Origin: Arachnopeziza araneosa
Lineage: Eukaryota > Ascomycota > Leotiomycetes > Helotiales > Arachnopezizaceae
NCBI GenBank assembly: GCA_003988855.1
Contig: QYAI01000169.1
Location: forward strand, 1 to 64,000
DNA length: 64,000 nucleotides
Direction of reading: 5' to 3'
This document shows, in pieces, positions 21,616 to 31,622 of this stretch (positions within the stretch are counted from its first letter, which is position 1; the number at the start of each line of letters is the position of its first letter). The notes under the pieces are model-generated. The model worked only from the letters and a program-made list of their open reading frames with translations, was not told the DNA's origin and did no database searches. Both the position numbers and the translations under genes were made by a program.

Positions 21616-22710
21616 ATGACGCAAACAATTGCTGTCGCAGACGTCTTGCTATTGCAATATCCATGGGTATCTGGCCCTTTCATAGTGGGCGCTCCCATGG
21701 CGGTCATCGCAAGTCCCCAACTAGCAGTGACCATTTCCCGTGCCGGTGGGCTTGGCTTCATCGGCCCTGGGCCTAAGCCAGAGGATGTGCTTTCCAATCT
21801 CGAGGAGGCATCCTCTCTATTTCAAACAGTACGAGCTACCTCGGCGGCTTTCAATAAGATACCTGCCACGTATTCTCATCTCCCGGTTGGTGTGGGTTTC
21901 TTGCTTTGGAGAGACGATGTGAATAATGCTGCTTCCGTTGTTGAAAAATTCAAACCGTGCGCGGTTTGGTTGTATGCCCCACGGAAAAGCCAAGAGCTAG
22001 AGGAGTGGTCTAGCAGAATCCGTAAAGTCTCGCCTCAAACACAAATATGGATTCAGATCGGGACCGTAGGAGAAGCAAAAGAACTCCTGAATAGCTCAGA
22101 GCGGCCAGATGTGGTTGTCGTGCAAGGATCAGAATCTGGTGGCCATGGTCGAGCGCAGGACGGCATGGGCCTTGTAACATTGCTTCCCGAGGTGTCGGAC
22201 GTGATGGCGGCTAGTGGAGTGCCGTTATTTGCGGCTGGAGGTATCTCAGACGGACGTGGAGCAGCAGCAGCGCTATGTCTCGGGGCTTCGGGCGTGGCAA
22301 TGGGCACTCGATTCATCGCTTCTCATGAGGCGCGTATCAGTAAGGGATACCAGAACGAGGTTGTGCGCGCATCTGATGGTGCCTTGTCAACGACACGTAC
22401 TCTCTTGTATAATCACCTCGGGGGTTATTATGAATGGCCGGAGCAATTTTGCCCCCGAATGATCATCAACCAATCATTCATCGACCACAAACAAGGTAAA
22501 ACGTTCGACGAGCTGAAGAAGCTTCATGATGAGTCGGTGAAGTTGGGAGATGACGGATGGGGGCCACAGGGAAGACGGGCAACATATGCGGGAGCTTCTA
22601 TTGGACTTATTCACGAGGTGAAGCATGCGAAGGATATCGTTCGTGATGTCCAGCAAGAAGCGTTGGAGAAACTCAGGTTACTACAACCGACTAGTACTAG
22701 TGTTGTTTGA
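21616..22710 (+). CDS. Nitronate monooxygenase / 2-nitropropane dioxygenase-like flavoprotein (364 aa)
   Basis: Single exon starting at the ATG at 21616. It is a TIM-barrel FMN enzyme that oxidises alkyl nitronates such as propionate-3-nitronate. FMN-site elements are visible: GAPMAV near residue 25, GSESGGHGR near 171-179 with the conserved His177, and FAAGGISDGRGAAAALCLGA near 205-224, followed by GVAMGTRF. Length is normal. It stands alone with no operon-like context. It probably detoxifies nitro compounds. Confidence 0.92.
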   Translation: MTQTIAVADVLLLQYPWVSGPFIVGAPMAVIASPQLAVTISRAGGLGFIGPGPKPEDVLSNLEEASSLFQTVRATSAAFNKIPATYSHLPVGVGFLLWRDDVNNAASVVEKFKPCAVWLYAPRKSQELEEWSSRIRKVSPQTQIWIQIGTVGEAKELLNSSERPDVVVVQGSESGGHGRAQDGMGLVTLLPEVSDVMAASGVPLFAAGGISDGRGAAAALCLGASGVAMGTRFIASHEARISKGYQNEVVRASDGALSTTRTLLYNHLGGYYEWPEQFCPRMIINQSFIDHKQGKTFDELKKLHDESVKLGDDGWGPQGRRATYAGASIGLIHEVKHAKDIVRDVQQEALEKLRLLQPTSTSVV

Positions 22711-24658
22711 ATCTAAAACCTCATATATTATCCTGTAACCTTCAGGAGAGACCTTAGTTGGAAGAGAGCGCCAATCACTGTCCTGAGCAACATGTCTGAA
22801 TTTGTTTCTTCTGCATAAAATTTACTCAGGATACCGGATAGCGGCCACGCCTAGGATAAGCCGACACAGGTCAGAAGGAGAGGGCACGCTGCTTACCTCT
22901 GGTTCGGATTCTTATCTGTACCGGTGAGCCGAAGATGATCAGCGTTCAAGTGGAAGTGGCAAGATTGTTTATCGTATATAGCGTAACGTTCCAAGAAAGC
23001 TAAGTGTGGTTTGCAATAGCCATCGACTCCATGGAGCAAAACCACTCTGCTGCTTCGTCTCGCAAACTTTTGCAACCTTATATCTCAAAATTATTTGATT
23101 GTTTCCCTTACGCAAGAGGAATATCATGACATGACAATAGAGATGACATGGATGAGATAAGTCTCTTATTATTCAACTTCTCGATACGCTTCACACTCAA
23201 AATTTTGGTTGATTGTAAAAGTATTACTCATTACTACTCCCTATCCGTCAGAGTTTTTACCCGTTTAGTGAGTTATGGGTATTTTTAAATTATTACATCG
23301 CCTCTCTCTCCAATTTCTTCTCTTTAAACATCTACTTTTGAACGCTAAAGACTTCTGTAAAGTGTGTTCAAGCAGTAGTACAAAAATAGGACCTTTTGCA
23401 ACGAAGAGTTCAATTACATATCCTCTGTTTTAACAAATATAATGTACTAAAGCTAATATAGTCTATTTTAATCTTTGAATTTGAGGGTATTGGTTTCTAA
23501 ATAGCTTTGTTATATAAAGATTATTCTTACTCTTTAGAGTTAGCGGTGTTGAATTGGAATTAACAAGTGAGATTGCTTAAGTGTATTCATAGATCTGTAG
23601 AGGAAACTGCCATGAAGTCTGCTCTTTTTGGCGACCATCACACCCGAATCCTATGTTCCACTGTAATTTTCAATAGATGAGATTTATGAGATCGGGAATC
23701 CTACAGCGTCGCTGAGTCCTTTCCAGTATTGCGAGGATACGTTCAAGGTATGTGCTCTATTCCTCTCGAAGAACCTGCGAATGCACGCCAACGAGGACCG
23801 CTGAAGCATTCCTAAATTTTCGTCCTGGGGAGTTGATTCGCAATGCAGTCATCCGGCATTAAATTCCCGGTTCCGACACGGTTTCAGCCTTATTCCCCGA
23901 ATATTTGCAGCTTACAGCTTTCAGCTCCGGCAGCCTCTCGGAACTACTCATATACTTCCACACCATAAAAATTCTGCGCACATCATGATGATTGAGCCGG
24001 CGGCCGTGATCCATCCACTAGCATCGAGCGACTGGCATTGGTTCCAGAGTTGTGCAACATGAATGATTTTATCACACGATTTACTCAGCCGCCCAGACAT
24101 GTCGCCAAGGAGTTCGGCATACGAATCACAGCCAATGACAGGCTTGTATTGGAGTTATGGATTATTTGTTCGGCTTTCAGCCCAAAAACGCCTTGATCAT
24201 TGAGAACTCCTCTTGTTGCCTTAAATGCGATGTTTGCATTGTAGTCTTAGCTTTGACTTTGAATTTGACATGTAGTTCTTTGTTAGCAAGGCACGAAAAG
24301 TGATTCGACCGAAGCCAAATATAGTGCTCGATACTTACCGGAATATGGAGGTAGTTTGATATCTTTAAGGGGTCAGTTAGATTCTTGAAACATAGAAGGA
24401 TTGTTTCAATTGCGTGGCTTAAATCTGGAGTATTTATGTGGCGTTCGTGGCTGCAAATTAATGAGCACACCATGTTTCTATTCGTTGCGGGTATTGTCGG
24501 TTGGTTTCTAACTTAGATCATTAGACAACATGTCATATGAACAGCGTTAACGGTGTATATCTTACTATTTAGTCCCAACAACACGTCTCCATTTCCTTCT
24601 CTCTTACTCAAACACGATATAAGCTCAGCTAGTTGACAATTCAAAAAGCCCCTTCCAC
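22711..24658. other. Long AT-rich intergenic region
   Basis: Nearly 2 kb with no credible gene. The middle (about 23100-23600) is distinctly AT-rich with many stops in all frames, as expected of old, possibly RIP-mutated, non-coding DNA. Confidence 0.5.
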
Positions 24659-27600
24659 ATGGCGTTATCTGCTACTCTTCCGAACAGTGCTCGTCCCCAC
24701 CCACAAGATGCCCAGCTGCTGGGGGTCACAGACCCGGCTCAGAAAATTGGCTTTATTCTTTTTATCCGCCTCAAGGCTAGTGCTCCAGCCCTGCCTGATC
24801 TCGCATACTGGCAGAAAACTCCACTCAATGAACGCAAGTTCCTTTCCAGTGTAGACTTTGCCAATACATATGGCTCATCTACTGAGGACATCGCTGCTGT
24901 CACAGCTGTACTTGAAAGCTCTGGCGTGATTGTAAAGAACCAACATCTCGGATCAGGTAGTATTACGGTCGAGGCTAGCTCTGCACAGATCCAGTCACTG
25001 TTTGGAGTGCAGCTGAAGAATTTCAAAGCGCCAACCCCTGCTGCTAGATTGAAGGTCGGACGAGGCGTTAAAAGATCCAGCCTTCGCCAGGAAACCGAGA
25101 TATATCATGGTTACGAAGGTTCTATTTCTCTACCAAATCAACTCCAAGGCAAAGTGATTCAGATTTCTGGTCTGGACAATCGAAGTATCGCTGCGCCAGG
25201 AGGCTTTTCGGGGGACCCCACCAACTCCTTTCGGCTTCCTGTACGAACAATGGCTGGTCTTTACCAATTCCCTTCTGGCATTGATTCGAGCGATCAAACA
25301 ATTGGTATTTTTAATGGCGGAGGTTGGGATGACAACACAAAACGATCCCTAAGCAACTACCAAAAATCAGACATAACCAGTTACTTCGGAAGTCAACCTG
25401 CTGGCTCTGGCTTCACTACAGCTCCAGTCTTAAATCCAATTGCACTCACAGTCGGTATTAAAGGGCCTTACGTCAACGATGAGACCAACCCGACTGAAGA
25501 AATTACCCAGGATATTGAGACTTCTTCTACTATTGCCCAAGGCTGCACGGTAAACATCTACTTCAGTGATTCCTCGGAGCTAGGCTGGATAGTCTTTCTT
25601 AACCGGGTTCTCTTCCCGCAAGGAACAGAACAGATGCCAAATATTGTCTCCATCAGCTTCATCATTTACGATGAGACTCGCTACGGCAATACATTCTCAT
25701 TCCTCTTTCAGAGACTGGCAACTGTCGGAATCACAGTTTTCGCCGCAGCGGGTGACTGGGGCTCAAATGACAACATACAGGGCGCTGAGCATGTAGGATA
25801 TCCCGCGAGCGATCCGTGGGTGACTTGTGTGGGAGGAACGGTTGTTGGGAATGTACAGCCTGGGTCACCGCAGACTTTTGACGAGTACGTCTGGAGTGAT
25901 ATCAACAATCCAAGCACTCAATTCAACTTTTCCGGAGGCGGTACTACTGGAGGAGGTATGAGCACTGTCTTTTCAACTCCGGATTATCAGACAGCGGCAG
26001 GTATCACCTCCTTCAACGACTCGACACCCACGAATCATACCGGTGGTCGATTTATTCCCGACATAGCTGGTATGGTCGGATACAATGAAGTCTGGTTTAA
26101 TGGTTCGAGTACCAACTTCATCGGGACAAGTTGCTCGTGCCCCCTCTACGCAGGGCTGTTCGCATCTCTTCGTAGTGGCCTTGGGACATCTCTAGGACTT
26201 TTGAATCCCACATTGTATCAGCTTGGAGTGGCGAATGCTACCAATGGAGTCTTCAAAGACACAATAAAGGGAAACAATGATTCTGTGGCTACCCCTGATG
26301 ATCCATACTACACCGCTGGTCCTGGATACGATCCTTGCACGGGATGGGGAAGCATTAATGGAACGCAAATGCTGAACTCTCTCGCGAAGGTCCTTTTCCC
26401 TCCTAGCATGTACGTCACGACGATCAAGAACAGCTTCGGGTTACCAGAGGCCCAGGGCCACGCCGTTGGTGGTCAATCGACATGGAGTGCAACTCTTCTA
26501 CTGACACTCGATGGCTTTGCCCCAGCTGACATCAGTACCGCTCCGACCAGAATCAATCCAATGGGGTCTGATACTAAGGTTACTATTGGGTCAGCCAAAT
26601 ACGAGCTGACAACTGCTTTGACGACCGTCCAGAGAATTCTGTATCCAGTCACCATATCTTTTGGGCCTGTGTCAACTAATGTAAACATTGCAACGCCCCC
26701 TGGAATCTTCCCAGCCCCGGGAAGCACTGAGCTCGAATTCACTTTAGCTTTCAATCTCGTACTTACCTCTGGACAATCCCTCTCAGCTTTTTGCCCTGTA
26801 TATCTACTCCCAGGAGCAGACCCATATTTCTCGCCACTGGCACCAAACGTTGTCGGCGAGCAATGGTATCTTAACCAGGATCTACGAGTATTTACCGTAT
26901 GTCCTGGAATCAACAACTCACCCATAGTCGACAGTAGCAGATCCGGACGTCCATTTCTGCAGCCAAACAACCCAGCAGATTGGGAGGCTGCCCCTGGATA
27001 CTCGTACATCACGGGTTTGTTGAATTACTTCAACTCTTCGGGTAGTGCGGACCCATTTAGTCTCCTTCCAGATCAGTCCAGCGCATTGACAGAAGACTCG
27101 ACTGTTGCTCCTACTCAAATCAACGCTACGGGTACTGGAGCGAACGATAAGTATGCCAACTACGTTTTCGCTGTGGCTCGTGTGCGTTGCAGTGGTCCGA
27201 GTGATGGGAAACCAGTGAAAGTGTTCTTTCGACTCTTTACATCAAACAGCCCTTCGACGTGGTTCTTACCAGGAACAAGCTAGTAAGTCTATCAGAGTTC
27301 TTAGACGGAGAGATAGTCACAAGAATATTTGACTCACATGTAAACATACTAACTAAGAGAATTTCAGTGCTTCCTCACCATCCCCACCTCAATTGCCTGA
27401 GCAGCCACTTGTAGCAACTGACGGAACTTCAATTCCATTCTTCGCTTCTGGTAATCTCCAGACCAATACTGATTACACGTCAAATGGAGCAAACAACAGA
27501 ACCATCACTAGTACTGGAAGTTCCTACACTTACTTCGGTTGCTTCTTGGATATTTACAGCGGTAACTACACACTTCCGAAGAATGGCCAGCCTACTTCAG

Positions 27601-28634
27601 TCTCAGCATTCATGCCAGGCGGTCATCAATGCATTGTAGCGCAAATAGCGTTCGATGATGCTCCTATTCTCGCATTGAATGGCGTCACTCCTAGTCCACA
27701 GAACTGCCCGCAACTAGCGCAACGCAATTTGCAGGTCTCGTTATCTGATAATCCAGGCCCTTTGGAGACTCATCTCGTCCCGCAGACTTTCGACGTAGTT
27801 CTAACAACGCCACCACCAACGAGTCCAGGGCAATTGGTTGACCTCCCAGATGAATTGATGATTGATTGGGGTAATACGCCCATAGGGAGTACCGCTCAGA
27901 TTTACTGGCCATCCCTCACGGTTTCGAATGTCATTAGCCTCGCTAAGAGGCTGTATCCAACTCATCAACTTCATTCCGTTGCAGGTGATCCGAATACCAT
28001 CGAGGTGACAGTTCCAGAAGGCTTCACCTTTGTCCCAATCCCATTCGGCACCGGACCAAATATTGCTGGCCTCTTTACCATCCAACTTCCACTTGGCATA
28101 GTCCGGGGTCAAGAGTTCCTCCTCACAGTTCGGCGAATCTCTTCTCGAATCTATCAGACCGAAGATGTCCCTCGGATTATCAAGCAAGCCGCACCAAGGG
28201 AGACTCCTCAATCTATCATCCGAAAGACTCCTCCTCGGATCGAAGCAGTCAATTATCGCTACACTGCTGGGATCTTCGCTGTCAAGATCCCAGTGGTTGT
28301 AGGTAGGGAGATGCTGCCTATCGAGCTAGATGCCCAATCCATCATCGCGTGGCGCCTCAATCAACTGTCACCAACTGATAGATGGTACAAAGTGATGCAG
28401 CGATACCTTTCATATATCAATGATCGTGTGACTGGACTTGGCGGGCTTGGACCTGTGGTACCTTCACCCACTGGGATTCCTCCTGGAAAAGGAGAAGGAA
28501 CGAAGCCTTGTCATCATCACCATCACCATCATCATCATCACCACCATCATCACGAAAAGTGCGGCTGCGGTAATTCTCACCATGAGAAACATAAAGGGTC
28601 GGAGTGTGGATGTAGTAGTTGCAGTGACTGCTGA
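24659..28634 (+). CDS. Sedolisin (S53) peptidase with long C-terminal extension and His/Cys metal-binding tail (1,296 aa)
   Basis: Exons are 24659-27282 and 27368-28634. The intron (GTAAGT...TTTCAG) contains ACTAACTA and restores frame. The pro-kumamolisin region covers about 20-145 and the catalytic domain about 155-590. The Glu/Asp/Ser set is visible: E281 and D285 in TEEITQDIE, D366 in AAAGDWGS, S491 in GTSCSCP. The C-terminal Ca2+ site region (GYDPCTGWG) is also present. No signal peptide is seen, unusual for fungal sedolisins. About 700 residues follow, including NDKYANYVFAVARVR and KVFFRLF, a pattern I associate with bacterial proteins. The end has 14 consecutive His, then Cys-rich KCGCGNSHHEKHKGSECGCS. 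An acid-active peptidase with a metal-binding tail is the likely product. Confidence 0.88.
28512..28553 (+). repeat. CAT/CAC repeat coding 14 histidines
   Basis: In-frame run of 14 His codons in mixed CAT/CAC usage inside the peptidase gene, followed at once by His/Cys-rich codons to the stop. Confidence 0.97.
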
Positions 28635-29262
28635 GGAGCCTCACATGTGAAGTCAGGGTATTAAAGTGCTGTGAAAGAAAGCGAATGGGGTGCAGGCTTG
28701 ATTTAGAGAACGGATATGACATGTTGTAGGGAGTGATAAAACCCAAAAGTAGCATGTCTGGTTTTCTTTCCATGAGAATCTTAGTTATTTTTGTTTGGAC
28801 ATCTCATCAGGAATATCATACTTGTAGGAGCGAATTCTTGGGCTAAATTAAAAACCCAAGTTCGAAACCACACCCTTCGAGGAAATGCCCACGAAATCCA
28901 CACCAGCTGCAAATGGCATATTCTTTGATGCCATTAATCATCTTCTTTGGCTTGATTTTCGACGTTGAGGAGGGTAATTGGCTGCATAGAGCCGTTTGTC
29001 GAGTTCACCTTGAATTGTTCAGCTAGAGCTAGAGCTGTCAGAAGTATTCTGAGGTCTCAGGATAGAGTACTTACAGTAGTTCTTGTCTTAAGAACTTGGC
29101 AGCTGTCTTCTTTTGAAAGTGAAGATGTGTGTATCTACTAGGCTAGTAGGGAATTTCTTGAGGCTGGGTGTAGATTCACGTGATCACTGTAAAATTTGGA
29201 AGGTATTTCCTACCCCTCAACTTGTGAATTTGATCAACATACAACCCATAAAACCAACAATT
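28635..29262. other. Intergenic region
   Basis: 3' flank of the peptidase gene and leader of the next damaged gene. A frame open from 29113 looks non-coding before the ATG at 29263. Confidence 0.45.
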
Positions 29263-29840
29263 ATGGAAGGAAGAAACACCAACAAAAATTCTAACGGATA
29301 CAGTCCTGAAGATCCAAAGCATTTACTACTACAAAACCCAAAGGTGCTAAAAGCTGAGGTCTATGATGATTCGAAAGCAGCCGTTCCAACTCCGTCTCCT
29401 CTTGCGAATAATCCTACCACGCCTGCAGCAAACTCCGGACAAGAAGCCTTTACCCCAGTTAACAATACCGTGTCTCCTGCCGCTGAAAGATTGACAATCA
29501 AGACACAATTCAGATTGTTGATTTTTGGGACATAACTTCGTTAGCTCGAAGGGTTCGAATACTCAAGAATCTTTATGCTAAGCTACCGACGCCAATGCTC
29601 CCAAACCCTCGAAGCTATCTGCCACTCTTGGGTTAGAATAATGATGTGGGAGTACTGAGATATGCAGCTACGCCGTTGTCGAACAATCCTGTAGCGGCGT
29701 TTCAAGGGAGCGAAATGCAGAGGAATTGGATTCGGATGCAGGCGAGATTGGGAGATGTTGTCACCATTCGAATAATTTACGGTACCGACTCTCATGATAT
29801 ACCATTCTCCTATGGGTGGATATCACATCAGCTAGAATAG
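29263..29840 (+). pseudogene. Disrupted gene of unknown family
   Basis: The first part reads MEGRNTNKNSNGYSPEDPKH and then a Pro/Ala-rich segment ending AAERL. A frame change near 29485-29493 opens DNQDTIQIVDFWDITSLARR, continuing to LPNPRSYLPLLG. An in-frame TAG follows at 29634-29636, and the same frame goes on with NNDVGVLRYAATPLSNNPVA, EMQRNWIRMQARLG and VVTIRIIYGTDSHDIPFSYG up to 29840. Composition on both sides of the stop is plainly coding. I do not recognise the family. An unusual intron is less likely, because no GT/AG pair of normal size spans the stop. Confidence 0.5.
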
Positions 29841-30309
29841 CGTTGATCGAAGGAACGATGAAGGTCGTCGACTTTGTATTCTTCTTTTTGATAGAATGGT
29901 GTGCACTCGAAGGTATGGTTCGTCTTTTAGGGCCACAAACACAAGATCTAGTAAGTACCTATCTATTATTTTTTGGCCTAGACTAACATCGATAGCTGAA
30001 TAATAATAGAATTGGGGATAGGGGTAATAATACTTTATAGTTGGAGTAAGTTGAAGAGATTTGGGGAGGAGGTTGGTGGAATAATTGCCCTTTCTCACAG
30101 AGGTGTTTGTAGAATCTTGAAACTTGACAAAGTAGAATAGCAATCCAACTTGCCGATATCTTTTGTACAGACTTGCATATTGCGAGGTTCACTTCACAAT
30201 CCAACATCCAACATCTAACATCCAGCTTCTTCCTCCACCAAACCTATACCCATCGTCATTCTCCTGGCTGTCCTGTAGATACATCGCATTGTTTATCTTC
30301 CGTGTAGCC
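29841..30309. other. Intergenic region
   Basis: No gene seen. Contains a leader with repeated CCAACATCCAACATC-like words near 30200. Confidence 0.45.
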
Positions 30310-31342
30310 ATGGCATCCACGGAGGCAGAGCCACTTCTTTCAAAAGAGGAGAGCCCCCGTTCTCTTCTTACACAGAATTCTAACCCTCCACACGCATCAG
30401 ACAGCTTCAGTCTGCCGTTCGAGAGCATTTTTATCATCCCAATAGGCGGCTATCTATATGCACCTTCTCCGCTTTTACGCTGATAGGCCTTGCGGGAATG
30501 TTGCTAGACGTCCCATCGGTACGATTATTTGAGTATGTGGTCTGTCAAGATTATTATCAAAGGGGATTCGGGTTGATCTCTCTACCCTCAACCGTAGATG
30601 GCGGAGCACGCTGCAAAATAGTCCCAATTCAAAGCAAGGTCGCAAGCTTGATCGGCTGGAAAGGCGCTTTCGATTCCATCCTTGGTACTGCCCTCTTATT
30701 TAACTATCCACCAGCTATCTTCCTACAATCTTGTCTTCTTTTGGAACCCGTTCTTCGCTGATATACTAGGATTACTAGGTCTTCTACTAGCAATATTCTT
30801 CGGTTCACTAGCGGACAAATACGGCCGGAAACCGATTCTAATTTTGGCTTTCACAGGAGAATTCGTCGCGCTGCTTTGGATTGTAACAGTTTGTAAGATC
30901 TTTGAAATTAACACTCCTTAAATACATGAAGACTTATCGAAATAAAATATTCAAGACTAATCATCATCAAGGTTATTTCCACAATATATTTCCAATTGAG
31001 GTCATATGGTTTTCAACGCTGTTCCTGTTTTTTGGGGGAGGTGTTCGCATATTCTTCTCGATGATTTACACAATGCTAGTAGATGCTGTTGATCAAAGCG
31101 AGCGGTAAGCTGGGTTCATTTTCCCTAGTTGCTCGATGGATATTGACAATGTTGTTTCTAGGACGAAATTTTTGTATTTGCTTACAGCAATCGTAGCTTC
31201 TACCTCATTCCTTGCTAGCCCATTAATGGCAAAGCCGTTTTCGGGTGGCATGTCCCACTTACCAGTTCAATGGACGTTGTGGTGATACGCCATGTGCCTT
31301 AGCACTAGTGGGTCTTCTGTTGTTTCAGTCGGTAGGGGGTAA
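30310..31342 (+). pseudogene. Truncated MFS transporter relic
   Basis: ATG at 30310 opens MASTEAEPLLSKEESP. A frameshift near 30445 leads to TFSAFTLIGLAGMLLDVPSV and RLFEYVVC. Three introns still splice in frame: 30685-30778, 30893-30971 and 31105-31161. Exons carry the MFS loop motif GSLADKYGRKPIL, then VIWFSTLFLFFGGG and FLYLLTAIVASTSFLASPLM. A stop at 31283-31285 ends the frame; a shifted frame (DTPCALALVGLLLF) carries on for about 50 nt. The second six-helix half is missing. A once normal drug/metabolite transporter gene is now frameshifted and cut short. Confidence 0.75.
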
Positions 31343-31622
31343 GGTTAGTCATCAAGAGGCACGTGACCCTCGCTCAGCCTCCATACTGTGGACGAGTTAG
31401 AAAGGAACGGCGGGAAGTGCGTGTATAAAAGAGGGTTTCATGTCAGATTCTCTTCTGAAGAATCAATATCCTTTTACTCCACCATCAATATCACTATCTT
31501 TTCTGCAGATGCAACAGACACATAGAAGTGCAAGCTTTCCCACGACCCTTTTGCAGTGCACCCCATTTCGTGCAACAGTCAGTATCCAAACCAAGTTGTG
31601 GAACGGGTGTATTAACACAAAC

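Noticed and set aside
25708..27118. Minus-strand frames opposite the S53 peptidase
   Set aside because: Shadows of a long, clearly homologous coding exon.
28512..28553. His14 run as vector or expression-tag contamination
   Set aside because: Codons are mixed CAT/CAC, the run is longer than standard tags, and it is followed in frame by 25 more native-looking His/Cys-rich codons and a natural stop.
29550..29570. GGGTTCGAATAC as a tRNA B box
   Set aside because: No matching A box, acceptor stem or cloverleaf around it, and it lies inside the disrupted coding region.
31420..31440. TATAAAAG box as promoter of a plus-strand gene at 31440
   Set aside because: The plus-strand frame there is antisense to the HET relic and has no homology.
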